Part shown: positions 9,267 through 19,379 of the stretch, in pieces
Layout of the letters: each line of letters begins with the position of its first letter
Numbering within the stretch: position 1 is the stretch's first letter
Source of the DNA: Mycobacterium gallinarum
GTDB lineage: Bacteria; Actinomycetota; Actinomycetes; Mycobacteriales; Mycobacteriaceae
Reading direction: 5' to 3'
Length of the DNA: 64,000 nucleotides
NCBI RefSeq assembly: GCF_010726765.1
Contig: NZ_AP022601.1
Span: forward strand, 3,720,001-3,784,000
Program-made: the position numbers and the translations under genes
Notes under the pieces: model-generated
The model's input: the letters and a program-made list of their open reading frames with translations, nothing else
Told to the model about the DNA's origin: nothing
Databases searched by the model: none

Positions 9267-10052
9267 TCAGTCGGGAAAGCCGAACATCTTGACGACGCCG
9301 TGATCGCGGCCCGCGGTGTAACCGCCGTCGACCGCGATCGCCTGCCCGGTGACGAACGAGGCATCGATTGACACCAAAAAGGCCGCCATCGCGGCGATCT
9401 CATCGGGTCGGCCCCTGCGCTGCAGTGCGTGCTCGTTGGTGATCGACTGCAACGGGCCCTCCATGCCCTCGAGACCCATCACGGCGTTGAGCATCGGGGT
9501 GTCGATGAAGCCGGGGCAGATGGCGTTGGCGCGGATGCCGCTGGGGCCGTAGTCCAGTGCGATGTTCTTCGTCAGAAGGACGACGCCGCCCTTGGACGCG
9601 TTGTAGGCACTACCACCGGCAGTGCCTTCGAGGCCCTCGACGCTGGCGAGCGTCACGATCGAACCACGCTCACCGTCGACCCTCGGCTGCTCGATCATCT
9701 TGGCCAGTGCGGCCTTTGCGACCAGGAACGTGCCGGTGAGGTTGATCGAGATCACCCGCTCCCACTCCTCTTTGGGGAGCAGGTGTACCGGTCCTCCGCC
9801 CGCAACACCTCCGGAGTGGACCACGCCGTCGACGCGGCCGGGAACCGCGGCGAACACCTCGGCGACCGCCGCTTCGTCGGCGACGTCGGCTGCGACGAAG
9901 GTGAAACGGGCGCCCAGCTCCTCGGTGGGGGCGGCCAGGTCGGTGCCGACGACGGTGCCGCCCTCGGCCAGCAGCCGCCGAGCGGTGGCCAGGCCGATGC
10001 CTGACGCGGCGCCGGTGACGACGAAGGTGCGGGATGCGGATCTGTCTGTCAT
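9267..10052 (-). CDS. Classical SDR family oxidoreductase
   Basis: A 261-residue classical short-chain dehydrogenase. Cofactor motif TGAASGIG (about 13-20), aspartate after beta-2 (VGTDLA) suggesting NAD(H), a variant HSGG in place of NNAG, catalytic Ser in TLASVEG, YNASK (Tyr-x-x-x-Lys), and the PGFIDTPM loop. The substrate is not deducible. A GGTVTGA-type C-terminus (VTGQAIAVDGGYTAG) is normal for the fold. It stops 4 bp from the convergent PPOX gene. Confidence 0.85.
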   Translation of the reverse strand: MTDRSASRTFVVTGAASGIGLATARRLLAEGGTVVGTDLAAPTEELGARFTFVAADVADEAAVAEVFAAVPGRVDGVVHSGGVAGGGPVHLLPKEEWERVISINLTGTFLVAKAALAKMIEQPRVDGERGSIVTLASVEGLEGTAGGSAYNASKGGVVLLTKNIALDYGPSGIRANAICPGFIDTPMLNAVMGLEGMEGPLQSITNEHALQRRGRPDEIAAMAAFLVSIDASFVTGQAIAVDGGYTAGRDHGVVKMFGFPD

Positions 10053-10080
10053 GGGCAGACGATACGCAATTCGATTCGGG

Positions 10081-10578
10081 TCAGGCGGAATTGGGGTCCG
10101 CCACGGTCACGCCTGACGGCAGGTCACCCTCGCGGACCGCGGTGAACGACCGCGAGATCGGCTGACACGGCGATGCCGACTCGACCAGCTCACCGGTCAG
10201 CGAAGTCCCCGACGCGGAGAACGACATCGTCGAAGTGCCTGCGGTCTTCTTGCCCTCGCACGCGAAACCTTGTGTCTGGCTGGAGATGTACCGGCCACCG
10301 CTTTCGCGGAAGACGTAGGTTGTCGATACGCCGCCGACATTGGTCGCCGTCGCGACGCAGCCGGCGGGCGGACAGGCTGAGCGAATTGCCAACAGCCAGG
10401 TGTACGGACCGCGTGGCTCCGGATAGTCGAAGTCACTCGGTTCGGTGCCCGCGAAGCTCAGCCGGTACAGGCCGTCGGTCAACGGAGTCGCCGCGGCGAC
10501 CGGCGATGAGCAGACCGCGAACGCTGAGCCGGCGACGATGCCGACTGCGGCGACAACTGCGGCCCGGGTGATGGCCAT
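10081..10578 (-). CDS. Secreted hypothetical protein
   Basis: A 165-residue exported protein with a signal peptide (about 1-29, ending VAAATP). The mature part has paired cysteines (SACPPAGC, FACEGK, SASPCQ) and beta-rich character, resembling the many small mycobacterial secreted proteins that carry a lipid-binding or Rv-type extracellular fold. No family is recognised. It lies 9 bp downstream of the CPBP protease on the same strand and could be the end of the purL transcript. Confidence 0.65.
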   Translation of the reverse strand: MAITRAAVVAAVGIVAGSAFAVCSSPVAAATPLTDGLYRLSFAGTEPSDFDYPEPRGPYTWLLAIRSACPPAGCVATATNVGGVSTTYVFRESGGRYISSQTQGFACEGKKTAGTSTMSFSASGTSLTGELVESASPCQPISRSFTAVREGDLPSGVTVADPNSA

Positions 10579-10587
10579 AGGTCACTA

Positions 10588-11226
10588 TCACAGAGAAATC
10601 CCACGTGCACGGCTGTTTTGCACTGTCAGTGCCGCGACCGCACCAGACTCGTTGATCGCCAGATGCGCCAGCATCGGGCCGATCAGGCTGCCCGAGCGCT
10701 CGTACAGCCAGCCGAACACCCAGCCGGCCAGTCCGGTGACCAGCACGGTGGGAACGACGGGCTCTCCGGTCCTGCGGGCATCGGCGATGTGCGAGAACCC
10801 GAAGGTCGCGGCCTGCAGGAACCGGCCGCCGGTGGTCCCGAACGCCTGCGCGGCGACGGTGCCCAGCGCACCGCGGAAGGCAGCCTCCTCCGACCACACC
10901 GTGCCCAACGGGATACCGAGCAGGAGCCAACGGAGCGCACCGTCGGGCAGGTCCCGGTCGGCCATCTCCTGCCGCACCCGCGGCAACGCCGTCGCCGCCG
11001 CGACACCGAGCACGACAGGGGCGGCAGCGCCGAGGCCGAACCGCAGACCCGAGCCCGGATGCCGGAAGCCGACGGGCGCGCGCGTCAGGGCGACCAGTGC
11101 GGCGCCGACGAGGGCGTGCGCGGCGGGGTGCCAGCGCGACGGCAACCGCGGCGCCACCAGGCTCCACCCCACGAGGAGGGCCGCCAGGCCCAGCGCTTCT
11201 ACCGCCGAACGTTGCCTGGTGCGCAC
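10588..11226 (-). CDS. CPBP-family intramembrane metalloprotease (Rv0804-like)
   Basis: A 212-residue integral membrane protein of the CAAX-protease and bacteriocin-processing family. All three family motifs are visible: SEEAAFRG (EExxxR), FGFSHIAD (FxxxH) and HLAINES (HxxxN). About six hydrophobic segments. The frame is open to 11433, but GTG 11226 shares one base with the TAG stop of the upstream gene (TAGTG), which fits translational coupling and the 209-residue length I recall for Rv0804. Role is unknown; proteases of this type process prenylated or membrane proteins. Confidence 0.8.
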   Translation of the reverse strand: MRTRQRSAVEALGLAALLVGWSLVAPRLPSRWHPAAHALVGAALVALTRAPVGFRHPGSGLRFGLGAAAPVVLGVAAATALPRVRQEMADRDLPDGALRWLLLGIPLGTVWSEEAAFRGALGTVAAQAFGTTGGRFLQAATFGFSHIADARRTGEPVVPTVLVTGLAGWVFGWLYERSGSLIGPMLAHLAINESGAVAALTVQNSRARGISL

Positions 11227-12950
11227 TAGTATTCGGGACCGTCTTCGGCTTCGGTCTTCTGGAGTGCGATGCGAATCCGCTGGGTGTCCTCTCGTGTCCA
11301 GCCGTCCGGCGGCGCGACGGCAGCCCAGCCGTCGAGCACAAAGTCGCCGTAGTTGTGCCCGTGCCCGGCCGGGACCGATCCGGCGTTGGTCATGTCGACG
11401 GCGACCTGCCAGAACGTGATGATCGGATACCACCGCATCGACGCCGTGCGGTCACGGCCCGGGGGTTCCCGCAGCCAGTCGGGCCTGCTGAAAAGGAGAT
11501 CCTCCGACCACCACACGACTGGATCCGACGGGTGCTGCATGAACAGCACACGCGTTCCCTCCCAGGGTTTTTCCCCTTCAGTGGCGATCTGTTGGGCATC
11601 GGTGGCCTCGGAGAACCGTACTGTCCGGCCGTTGTCGTAGCGCGGCCGGACCTCCGGGGTACCCGGATCGCGGCGCTCGGTGATCGCGCTCCACAGCGGA
11701 CTCGCGTTCGGCGGGCCGACCCACAGCACCGACGAGAAGCCCATTTCGGCGATGTCGGGTAACCACGCGAACGCGCCCTGGCCGGCCATCGAGCCGAGGC
11801 TTTCGCCGTAGAGCACAAGCTTCGGCCTCCGGTCCGGTGGCAGCTTCGCCCAGCGTTCGTGAATGGCGCCGATCATCATGCGGCCGGATTCCATGGACTT
11901 CTGCTGGTCGCCCAGGAACGAGATCCAGCTCGGCAGATACGAATACTGCGAGCCGACCAGCGCAGTGTCGCCGTTGTACATCATTTCCAACGACCGTGCG
12001 GCGACCGGGTTGATCCACCCGGTGCCGGTGGTCGGGATGATCACCAGCAGCTTGCGCTCGAACGCTCCGGTGCGCTCCAGTTCGCTGAGCAACACCGCCA
12101 TTCGCTGTTCGTCGGTGTCGGCGGTCTGCAGGCCGACGTAGGCGCGGATGGGCTCCTTGGCGGGCCGACCGTTGAGTTCGGTCAGCTCGGCGGCGTCGGG
12201 TCCGGTCGCGACGAAGTTGCGGCCCTGATACCCGAGGGTGTCCCATGGCGCGAAAGAGTCTGGGCTGCCCGACTTTTCGGGTTCCAGCGGCTGAACAATC
12301 CCGGGCCGCGTGGTGAAGTTCTGCGGCTGGAACACCTGGTTCGACGCGGTGAGAAACCCACGCACGAGGACACCGTTGATCAGCGTGATCGTCAGCACGA
12401 CGACGATCGCGGTACCGATGAACAAGGCCACCTCGTCGTTGAGTCGCCAGCGCCGGATGAAGAACCGCGCCATCGATTTGATCACGTCGATCAGCACCCG
12501 GGTCGCGCCCACGCACGCACCGCCTGCAAGCACCGCGATGATCAGTGTCCGCAGGTATCCGAGCGTCGTCGGCCCTTCGATACCCACCACCGCCGACACC
12601 TGGCGCTGCCACTGGGCGGCCGGGATCAGCATCAGTACACTCGTCGCGATCGCCAGCACCACCGTCGCGGTCTTGAACACGTACTGCACCCGCTTGGGCG
12701 GCGGCCAACCCTTGCGTCGGCGAATCACGAAGCGGCGGAACAACCTCCAGCCGAATACGCCGATGCCGTAGCCGATGGCCGCATTCAGCCCGCCGATGAG
12801 ACCCTGGAACAGCCAGTCTCTCGGCAACAGCGAGGGCGTCAGGGACAGACAGAAAAACAGTGCACCAAAAGCGATTCCCACGAAGTCGAGCCGGACCAGG
12901 CGCCATGCCCAGACATAGAAGGGGTGTCGTTCGCGGGTCTGCGCAATCAC
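11226..12950 (-). CDS. Membrane-anchored alpha/beta-hydrolase (Abhydrolase_9 family)
   Basis: A 574-residue protein. The first ~220 residues hold four to five membrane helices (the Abhydrolase_9_N type); the rest is an alpha/beta-hydrolase domain with the nucleophile elbow GESLGS (about residue 370) and a late GHGHNYG that may supply the histidine. It resembles Rv1069c. Substrate unknown; lipid or ester hydrolysis at the membrane is likely. Its GTG start at 12950 overlaps the purL stop by four bases (GTGA), so expression is coupled to purL, and it is itself coupled to the CPBP protease. Confidence 0.82.
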   Translation of the reverse strand: MIAQTRERHPFYVWAWRLVRLDFVGIAFGALFFCLSLTPSLLPRDWLFQGLIGGLNAAIGYGIGVFGWRLFRRFVIRRRKGWPPPKRVQYVFKTATVVLAIATSVLMLIPAAQWQRQVSAVVGIEGPTTLGYLRTLIIAVLAGGACVGATRVLIDVIKSMARFFIRRWRLNDEVALFIGTAIVVVLTITLINGVLVRGFLTASNQVFQPQNFTTRPGIVQPLEPEKSGSPDSFAPWDTLGYQGRNFVATGPDAAELTELNGRPAKEPIRAYVGLQTADTDEQRMAVLLSELERTGAFERKLLVIIPTTGTGWINPVAARSLEMMYNGDTALVGSQYSYLPSWISFLGDQQKSMESGRMMIGAIHERWAKLPPDRRPKLVLYGESLGSMAGQGAFAWLPDIAEMGFSSVLWVGPPNASPLWSAITERRDPGTPEVRPRYDNGRTVRFSEATDAQQIATEGEKPWEGTRVLFMQHPSDPVVWWSEDLLFSRPDWLREPPGRDRTASMRWYPIITFWQVAVDMTNAGSVPAGHGHNYGDFVLDGWAAVAPPDGWTREDTQRIRIALQKTEAEDGPEY

Positions 12951-15277
12951 CCGAACAACCCGGGAAGCACGCCCTCCGACGTGCTTCGCAGGTCCTCCAG
13001 ACTGGCGGTGAACAGGCCCTGCACCTCGACAGCGGCCTCTCCCGCGCGGGGTCCGGGGTCCACGACACCGATGCGGGTGGCCGGTAGTCCGCGCGCCTCA
13101 CACATGGCCACGAACCGGCTCTCCTCGGTCCGCGGCACGGCCACCAGCACCCGGCCCGTCGACTCTGAGAAGAGGAATGTGAAGGGACCTGTGCCTTCCT
13201 GAAAGTCCTCGGGAACGACGATGCGGCAACCGGTTTCGCCGGTCAGCGCGGCCTCGACGACGGCCTGGATGAGCCCGCCCTCGGACAGATCGTGCGCTGC
13301 CGACACCAGCCCGTCACGCGATGCCGCGGCCAACACGTCGGCCAGCAGCATCTCTCGGTCCAGGTCGACCTTCGGCGGCAGCCCGCCCAGGTGGTCGCCG
13401 GTGACCTGCGCCCAGATCGAGCCGTCGAACTCGTCGCGGGTGTCGCCGAGCAGGATCAGGGTTTCGCCGGGTTCGGTGCCTAGTCCGGTCGGGATGCGAC
13501 GCTTCACGTCGTCGATGACGCCGAGCACACCGACAACCGGGGTCGGCAGGATTGCCGTGGTCCCGGTCTGGTTGTAGAAGCTGACGTTGCCGCCGGTGAC
13601 CGGAATGCCCAGCTTCGCAGCGCCATCGGCGAGTCCGCGGACTGCCTGGCTGAACTGCCACATGACTCCCGGATCCTCCGGGGAGCCGAAGTTGAGGCAG
13701 TTGGTGACCGCCACCGGTGTGGCGCCGGTGACCGCGACGTTGCGGTACGCCTCGGCCAGCGCGAGTTGCGCGCCGGTGTACGGGTCGAGCGCGGTGTAAC
13801 GGCCCGACGCGTCGGTCGAGATCGCGATGCCGCGGCCGGATGCCTCGTCGACGCGCAGCACTCCGCCGTCGGCGTTCTCGGCGAGGACGGTGTTGCCGCG
13901 AACGTAGCGGTCGTACTGCTCGGTGATGTAGGCCCGGCTGCACAGATGCGGACTGCCAAGCATCGCGAAGAGCGTCGCGCGCAGCTCGTCGCCGGTGGTC
14001 GGCCGTGGCAGTTTCGCAGAGGTGTCGGCGTTCAGCGCGTCCTGGGTGCCGGGACGCTCGACGGGGCGCTCGTAGACAGGTCCCTCGTGGGCGACCGTGC
14101 GCGGCGGGACGTCGACCACGGTTTCGCCGTGCCAGGTGATTTCGAGGCGGTCCCCGTCGGTGACTTCACCGATGACGGTCGCCAGCACGTCCCACTTGCG
14201 GCAGACCGCCATGAACGCGTCGACGTTTTCGGGTGTGACAACCGCGCACATCCGCTCCTGGGACTCGCTCGACAGGATCTCCGCGGGTGTCATGTTCGCC
14301 GCGCGCAGCGGAACGGTGTCCAGTTCGATCCGCATACCGCCGTCACCGGCTGATGCGAGTTCCGATGTGGCACAGGACAATCCGGCGCCACCTAAGTCCT
14401 GGATGCCGACCACTAGATCGGCGGCGTACAACTCGAGGCAACACTCGATGAGGACCTTTTCCATGAATGGATCGCCCACCTGCACCGAGGGCAGCTTCTT
14501 GCGCCCCGCCGCGCCGCTCTCGTCGCCGCCGAACGTGTCCGACGCCAGCACGGACACGCCGCCGATGCCGTCGAGCCCGGTGCGCGCACCGAACAGGATG
14601 ATCTTGTTGCCGGTCCCCGAGGCGAACGCCAGATGCAGGTCCTCCTTCCGGAGCACCCCCACGCACAGGGCGTTCACCAACGGGTTGCCCGCGTAGGAGG
14701 CGTCGAACACGGTCTCACCGCCGATGTTCGGCAGGCCCAGCGAGTTGCCGTACCCGCCGATGCCGCGCACGACCCCATCGACGACGCGGCGGGTGTCCAT
14801 CGCGTCGGCCGCGCCGAATCGCAGCTGGTCCATCACCGCCACCGGGCGCGCGCCCATGGCCATGATGTCGCGCACGATACCGCCGACCCCGGTGGCCGCG
14901 CCCTGATAGGGCTCGATGTAGGACGGGTGGTTGTGGGACTCCACCTTGAATGTGGCCGCCCACCCGTCGCCGATGTCCACGACGCCGGCGTTCTCGCCGA
15001 TGCCGGCGAGCAATCCGGCACGCATCGCCTCGGTGGTCGTCTCACCGAAATAGCGCAGGTGCACCTTCGACGACTTGTAGGAGCAGTGTTCGCTCCACAT
15101 CACCGAGTACATCGCCAGCTCAGCGTCAGTGGGCCGACGGCCGAGGATCTCGCGGATCCGCTGGTACTCGTCGTCCTTGAGGCCCAGCTCGCGGTGCGGC
15201 TGGGGCTGGTCGGGTGTGGCGGTGGCGTGGTCGACGGTGTCTACAAGATTCAAGCCGTGGGTTAGCTCCGACGTCAC
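12947..15277 (-). CDS. purL: Phosphoribosylformylglycinamidine synthase subunit II
   Basis: Small-type PurL (776 residues) that converts FGAR to FGAM, using ammonia channelled from PurQ with PurS as bridge. Recognised by [18 protein letters not shown] near residue 60, [27 protein letters not shown], and the second half repeat ([21 protein letters not shown]). The extended N-terminus (first ~25 residues) is GTG-initiated; a shorter start is possible. purQ and purS are 6.5 kb away. A hydrolase and a protease follow with overlapping starts. Confidence 0.95.
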   Translation of the reverse strand: MTSELTHGLNLVDTVDHATATPDQPQPHRELGLKDDEYQRIREILGRRPTDAELAMYSVMWSEHCSYKSSKVHLRYFGETTTEAMRAGLLAGIGENAGVVDIGDGWAATFKVESHNHPSYIEPYQGAATGVGGIVRDIMAMGARPVAVMDQLRFGAADAMDTRRVVDGVVRGIGGYGNSLGLPNIGGETVFDASYAGNPLVNALCVGVLRKEDLHLAFASGTGNKIILFGARTGLDGIGGVSVLASDTFGGDESGAAGRKKLPSVQVGDPFMEKVLIECCLELYAADLVVGIQDLGGAGLSCATSELASAGDGGMRIELDTVPLRAANMTPAEILSSESQERMCAVVTPENVDAFMAVCRKWDVLATVIGEVTDGDRLEITWHGETVVDVPPRTVAHEGPVYERPVERPGTQDALNADTSAKLPRPTTGDELRATLFAMLGSPHLCSRAYITEQYDRYVRGNTVLAENADGGVLRVDEASGRGIAISTDASGRYTALDPYTGAQLALAEAYRNVAVTGATPVAVTNCLNFGSPEDPGVMWQFSQAVRGLADGAAKLGIPVTGGNVSFYNQTGTTAILPTPVVGVLGVIDDVKRRIPTGLGTEPGETLILLGDTRDEFDGSIWAQVTGDHLGGLPPKVDLDREMLLADVLAAASRDGLVSAAHDLSEGGLIQAVVEAALTGETGCRIVVPEDFQEGTGPFTFLFSESTGRVLVAVPRTEESRFVAMCEARGLPATRIGVVDPGPRAGEAAVEVQGLFTASLEDLRSTSEGVLPGLFG

Positions 15278-15313
15278 CCGGCCAGTCTAGTTTGCGAGCC
15301 GGCGGAAACGCCG

Positions 15314-15661
15314 TCAGCCGCCCGCGACGCAGAAGGCGTTGCCTTCGGGGTCGGCCATCACGACCCAATCGAACTCCGGCCCGAAGCTGTTCCGCGCCGT
15401 CTCGCGCGCGCCCAGGCCGATCAGCCGCGCCACCTCGGCCTCCTTGTCGGCGGCGTGGAAGTCCAGGTGGACCTTGTTCTTGCCCGGTGTCGGATCGGGC
15501 ACGCGCTGAAAGCCCAGAGCCGGCCGGCCTTCGTGGGTGACCATGACGAATTCACCTGGTGCAACGGCATTTACGTCGCCTCCCGCGGCGCGCGCCCACC
15601 AGTCGGCGAGGGCGTCAGGGTCGGCGCAGTCGAACGTGATCATCTCCACCTTGAGTGCCAT
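15314..15661 (-). CDS. VOC-family (glyoxalase-like) protein
   Basis: A 115-residue single-domain vicinal oxygen chelate protein with two beta-alpha-beta modules: VEMITFDCADPDALADWWARA and VHLDFHAADKEAEVARLIGLGA, ending FDWVVMADPEGNAFCV. Metal ligand positions are not complete for an active glyoxalase, so ligand binding or resistance-type function is possible. ATG 15661 is chosen over an in-frame start ten codons upstream. It lies 36 bp upstream of purL on the same strand, as I recall for Rv0801-Rv0803. Confidence 0.8.
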   Translation of the reverse strand: MALKVEMITFDCADPDALADWWARAAGGDVNAVAPGEFVMVTHEGRPALGFQRVPDPTPGKNKVHLDFHAADKEAEVARLIGLGARETARNSFGPEFDWVVMADPEGNAFCVAGG

Positions 15662-15747
15662 GGGGCTGACCCTAGAGCAGCCGGGCGACAAGGGCGCTTA
15701 CGTCTGGCGTAATTGAGCGGCGCCGCGTTCGGCCGCACGCTTGGTCC

Positions 15748-16137
15748 ATGACCGAGACCCAAACCCAACCGAAGTTCAGTTCCGAGATGTGGGCCGCGTT
15801 CTGGGCGGCACCCGACGAATCGCGCATCGGCGACATCCTGGCCGACGACATCGTCGGCTACTGGCAGGGGGAGCCGAAGCCGGTGCACGGTCGCGAGGCC
15901 TACACCTCGAAGATCGTCGAGCTCATCACCGCCGTACCCGACCTGCGGCTGGAGCTGCTGGACAGCGCGACCGTCGACGGCGGCGCCCCCGGCGAGCAGC
16001 TGGTGTACCTGCACTACGTCGGCAAGGGCACCGGGCCCGAGGGTCCGATCGCGATCCGCGGGCTGGACAGGGTCCGCGCCCGCGACGGCGTGGTCGTGGA
16101 GAACGTCATCCGCTACGACCTGGTGGCGGCTGAGTAG
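15748..16137 (+). CDS. SnoaL/NTF2-like protein
   Basis: A 129-residue protein with the NTF2-like cone fold pattern: MWAAFWAAPDESRIGDILADDIVGYWQGE, then GREAYTSKIVELITAVPDLRLELLD and a closing FxxGLD-like strand (IRGLDRVRARDGVVVENVIRYD). Members are isomerases, cyclases or binding proteins; no catalytic set identifies which. Divergent from the VOC gene with an 86-bp gap. Confidence 0.72.
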   Translation: MTETQTQPKFSSEMWAAFWAAPDESRIGDILADDIVGYWQGEPKPVHGREAYTSKIVELITAVPDLRLELLDSATVDGGAPGEQLVYLHYVGKGTGPEGPIAIRGLDRVRARDGVVVENVIRYDLVAAE

Positions 16138-16159
16138 GTTCCGAAGATGGCAACGTCAG

Positions 16160-16205
16160 CCTGACGGCGCCGGCATGGATATATATGCTCGGAGCGGCCG
16201 TCAGG
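16160..16205. terminator. Bidirectional terminator hairpin between convergent genes
   Basis: CCTGACGGC (16160-16168) pairs perfectly with GCCGTCAGG (16197-16205); the loop holds an AT-rich ATATATAT run flanked by GCAT/ATGC. It sits between the convergent stops at 16137 and 16250, where a two-way terminator is expected. Confidence 0.6.
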
Positions 16206-16249
16206 GTGACATTGCGATCGGCCCACCCGCTATGACATGACGCGAATGG

Positions 16250-17506
16250 TCAGCCCGGCGACAAAAACGCTTGCAGCGCAGCGGCGTACGCCGCGACGTC
16301 GTGGGCGCCCATCACTTCACGTGCCGAATGCATGGCCAACTGCGCGGCACCCACGTCGACTGTCGGGATGCCGGTGCGCGCCGACGTCATCGGTCCGATC
16401 GTGGAACCGCACGGCAGATCGGCTCGATGTTCGTAGCGCTGCAACGGCACATCGGCCTGAGCGCACGCGAGTGCGAACGCCGCCGCGGTCCGCCCGTCGG
16501 TCGCGTAGCGCAGGTTCGGCTGCACCTTGAGGACGGGTCCCGCGTTGACCTCGATGAGGTGGCCGGGTTCGTGACGTTCGGGGTAGTTCGGGTGCGTGGC
16601 ATGGGCCATGTCGCCCGACGCCACCACGGAGTCCGGCATCCGGCGCAGGAATTCCTCGCGACCACCACCGGCGGCCAGCGTGATGCGTTCCAACACGGTG
16701 AGCAGCAGCTCGGATTGGGCACCGTGGTCGGACTGCGAGCCGACCTCTTCGTGATCGAACAGCGCCAGCACGGGCACGTGGCCGCGCGGCTCGGCCGCGA
16801 GGAAGCCCTCGAGACCGGCGTAGCAGGTCGCCTGGTTGTCCAGCCGCGGCGCGCTGAGAAGTTCGTTTCCGGCACCGGCGAGGGTCGACGGGGTGAGGTC
16901 GTGGGTCATCAGGTCCGCGCCAAGGACGTCGGACACGGCGACGCCGGCGCGGTCGGCGACGTAGCCGAGGAAGGACCGGGTCCCACTGCCGACGCCCCAC
17001 ACGGCGTTGACGTGACGTTGTGGGTCCAGCGACACCGATTTGCGGTCCTCGGCGAGATGGATGGCCAGCTGCGGTACGCGCAAGATGGGCTCGTCGATGC
17101 GGATCAGGTGATGCTCGATCGCGTCGCCGGCGCGGACGGACAGCCGTCCGCTGATGCCGAGGTCACGGTCCAGCCAAGAGTTGAGCCACGCCCCGCCGTA
17201 CGGCTGCAGCGCGACGACCTGCCAGCCCGAGACGAAGCGGTCGGGATGCTGTTTGACGCGCAGATTCGGGCTGTCGGTGTGGCCGCCGACGATCCGGAAC
17301 GGCGCCGACGGGCCGTTCTCGGCCTTCCAGGCGACCAACGAACCCGCCCGCAGTGTGAAGAACCGGCCCTCGGCTTGCCAGGCATCGCCTTCGTCCAGCT
17401 CGGCGAAGCCGGCGGCGCGCAATCGGTCGGCCGCCGTCTCGCAGACATGGAACGGCGACGGCGAAGCGTCGATGAACTCACACAGGCCCTGCGGACTTGC
17501 CGACAT
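16250..17506 (-). CDS. M18 family aminopeptidase
   Basis: A 418-residue cytoplasmic zinc aminopeptidase that removes acidic or neutral N-terminal residues; M18 enzymes form tetrahedral dodecamers. Metal and catalytic motifs are intact: [10 protein letters not shown] (about 74-83), [17 protein letters not shown] (about 253-260) and the C-terminal MHSAREVMG. Length is normal (Rv0800, annotated pepC or apeB, is similar). ATG start at 17506, divergent from the DyP gene by 53 bp. Confidence 0.93.
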   Translation of the reverse strand: MSASPQGLCEFIDASPSPFHVCETAADRLRAAGFAELDEGDAWQAEGRFFTLRAGSLVAWKAENGPSAPFRIVGGHTDSPNLRVKQHPDRFVSGWQVVALQPYGGAWLNSWLDRDLGISGRLSVRAGDAIEHHLIRIDEPILRVPQLAIHLAEDRKSVSLDPQRHVNAVWGVGSGTRSFLGYVADRAGVAVSDVLGADLMTHDLTPSTLAGAGNELLSAPRLDNQATCYAGLEGFLAAEPRGHVPVLALFDHEEVGSQSDHGAQSELLLTVLERITLAAGGGREEFLRRMPDSVVASGDMAHATHPNYPERHEPGHLIEVNAGPVLKVQPNLRYATDGRTAAAFALACAQADVPLQRYEHRADLPCGSTIGPMTSARTGIPTVDVGAAQLAMHSAREVMGAHDVAAYAAALQAFLSPG

Positions 17507-17545
17507 GGTTGTTCATCTTCTCCGATCATCGCCGCCGATCTTGAA

Positions 17546-17558
17546 TTAGGGTTCCTAA
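17546..17558. promoter_or_regulatory. TTAGG-N3-CCTAA palindrome, candidate metal/redox operator
   Basis: TTAGG and CCTAA arms around GTT end two bases before the GTG start of the DyP gene. The half-site resembles that of iron-box (DtxR/IdeR) operators, TTAGGTTAG, but the full 19-bp box is not present. Position inside the leader could block translation or transcription. Confidence 0.35.
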
Positions 17559-17559
17559 G

Positions 17560-18582
17560 GTGCCCGCACCACTGCCGCAGCCGGTCACGGCGCCACTCAC
17601 ACCTGCGGCCATCTTCCTGGTGTTGACCATCGACGACGGCGGCGAGGCGGCCGTGCACGACGGGCTCGCAGATATCGCCGGGCTGGTGCGTGCGGTCGGT
17701 TTCCGCGACCCCGACAAGCACCTGTCGGTGGTGACGTCGATCGGCTCGCACGCTTGGGACCGGCTCTTCTCGGGGCCGCGGCCCGCGGAGTTGACCCCCT
17801 TCATCGAGTTGTCCGGCCCACGTCATCACGCGCCGTCAACGCCAGGGGACCTGCTGTTGCACATCAAGGCCATGTCGATGGACATGTGTTTCGAGTTGGC
17901 GGGCCGGATCGTCAAGGCGTTGGGCGCTGTCGCCGTCGTCGACGAGACGCACGGATTCCGCTTCTTCGACAACCGCGATCTACTTGGGTTCGTCGACGGC
18001 ACCGAGAACCCCGAGGGTCCACTTGCGGTGTCCGCCACCGAGATCGGCGACGAGGATCCCGATTTCGCCGGCGGCTGCTATGTGCACGTGCAGAAGTACG
18101 TACACGACATGTCGTCGTGGGATTCGTTGTCGGTCACCGAGCAGGAACTGGTGATCGGACGCAGCAAGCTCGAGGACATCGAGATGGCCGACGACGTCAA
18201 GCCCTCGAACTCGCACATTGCACTGAATGTCATCGAGGGCGAGGACGGCACCGAACTGAAGATCGTGCGTCACAACATGCCGTTCGGTGAGATCGGAAAA
18301 GACCAGTACGGTACGTACTTCATCGGTTACTCGCGAACGGCCGCGGTGACCGAGCAGATGCTTTCCAACATGTTCCTCGGTGATCCGCCGGGCAACACCG
18401 ATCACATCCTGGAGTTTTCCACCGCCATCACCGGTGGGAAGTTCTTCACGCCGATCGTCGATTTTCTCAATGACCCTCCTCCGCTTCCGGCTTCGGAGGC
18501 ATCACAAGACGTGCCCGCCGCTGCCGGCGTGCCCGTCAGGGACGGCTCGTTGGGCATCGGAAGCCTGAAAGGAACCCGTTGA
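17560..18582 (+). CDS. DyP-type peroxidase, encapsulin cargo
   Basis: A 340-residue dye-decolorising heme peroxidase. The hallmark GFVDGTENP (about residues 146-154, distal Asp and Arg region) is intact, as is a proximal-histidine region (NSHIALNVIEGEDG, KIVRHNMPFG). Residues ~310-340 are a linker and tail ending DGSLGIGSLKGTR, which matches the SLGIGSL-type targeting peptide that docks cargo inside encapsulin shells. Its TGA shares a base with the ATG of the encapsulin gene, so cargo and shell are made together. GTG start at 17560. Equivalent to Rv0799c. Likely role: oxidative stress defence in a nanocompartment. Confidence 0.95.
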   Translation: MPAPLPQPVTAPLTPAAIFLVLTIDDGGEAAVHDGLADIAGLVRAVGFRDPDKHLSVVTSIGSHAWDRLFSGPRPAELTPFIELSGPRHHAPSTPGDLLLHIKAMSMDMCFELAGRIVKALGAVAVVDETHGFRFFDNRDLLGFVDGTENPEGPLAVSATEIGDEDPDFAGGCYVHVQKYVHDMSSWDSLSVTEQELVIGRSKLEDIEMADDVKPSNSHIALNVIEGEDGTELKIVRHNMPFGEIGKDQYGTYFIGYSRTAAVTEQMLSNMFLGDPPGNTDHILEFSTAITGGKFFTPIVDFLNDPPPLPASEASQDVPAAAGVPVRDGSLGIGSLKGTR

Positions 18583-19379
18583 TGAACAACCTGTATCGCG
18601 AACTCGCTCCGGTCACCGACGCCGCCTGGGACGAAATCGAGCTGGAGGCGACGCGAACGTTCAAACGGCATGTCGCCGGACGGCGCGTCGTCGATGTCAG
18701 CGAGCCGGGAGGCCCGGTGACGGCGGCGGTCAGCACCGGCCACCTCCGCGATGTGTCCCCGCCGGGCGAGGGAGTGGTGGCGCACCTGCGGGAGAGCAAG
18801 CCGCTGGTGCGCCTGCGGGTGCCGTTCACGTTGAGCCGCAACGCGATCGACGATGTCGAGCGTGGCTCGCAGGACTCGGATTGGGATCCGGTCAAGGAGG
18901 CTGCGAAGAGACTGGCCTTCGTCGAGGACCGGGCGATCTTCGAGGGTTACGGGGCAGCGTCCATCGAGGGAATCAGGGCCTGCAGCAACAATCCTGCGCT
19001 GGCGCTGCCGAGCGACGTCCGCGAGATCCCGGACGTCATTTCCCAGGCGCTGACCGAGCTGCGGCTGGCCGGCGTCGACGGGCCGTATTCGGTGCTGCTA
19101 TCGGCCGACGTCTACACCGAGGTCAGCGAGACGACCGAGCACGGCTATCCGATTCGCGAGCACCTCAACCGGCTGGTGGACGGCGAGATCATCTGGGCGC
19201 CCGCCATCGATGGCGCGTTTGTATTGTCGACGCGCGGTGGCGATTTCGACCTGCAGCTGGGGACCGACGTGTGCATCGGCTACCTGTCGCACAACGCGGA
19301 ATCCGTCGAGCTGTATCTGCAGGAGACGCTGACATTCCTCTGCTACACCGCAGAAGCGTCTGTGGCGCTGACGAAGTAG
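18582..19379 (+). CDS. Encapsulin shell protein (Cfp29-like)
   Basis: A 265-residue HK97-fold shell protein of the family 1 encapsulins, the same length as mycobacterial Cfp29 (Rv0798c). Family landmarks: NNLYRELAPVTDAAWDEIELEA at the N-terminus, RTFKRHVAGRRVVDV, VEDRAIFEGY in the E-loop/P-domain area, and GTDVCIGYLSHNAESVELYLQE near the C-terminus. Sixty subunits form a T=1 shell of about 24 nm in the family. ATG 18582 overlaps the DyP stop by one base. Its TAG abuts the convergent stop at 19380 with no gap. Confidence 0.95.
   Translation: MNNLYRELAPVTDAAWDEIELEATRTFKRHVAGRRVVDVSEPGGPVTAAVSTGHLRDVSPPGEGVVAHLRESKPLVRLRVPFTLSRNAIDDVERGSQDSDWDPVKEAAKRLAFVEDRAIFEGYGAASIEGIRACSNNPALALPSDVREIPDVISQALTELRLAGVDGPYSVLLSADVYTEVSETTEHGYPIREHLNRLVDGEIIWAPAIDGAFVLSTRGGDFDLQLGTDVCIGYLSHNAESVELYLQETLTFLCYTAEASVALTK

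Noticed and set aside
11578..13101. 507-residue minus-strand open frame
   Set aside because: Arg-rich shadow of the Abhydrolase_9 gene in another frame; no domain or start context.
11859..13202. 447-residue plus-strand open frame opposite the hydrolase and purL
   Set aside because: Shadow frame in GC-rich DNA; the true genes on the minus strand have strong family motifs.
15275..15277. A shorter purL start
   Set aside because: No better start is seen; GTG 15277 kept, although the first 25 residues are less conserved.
16271..17626. 451-residue plus-strand frame opposite the M18 peptidase
   Set aside because: Antisense shadow; the opposite strand carries all M18 motifs.
18582..19379. Phage capsid remnant
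   Set aside because: HK97-fold protein is coupled to a DyP with a targeting tail and lacks phage neighbours; it is an encapsulin.
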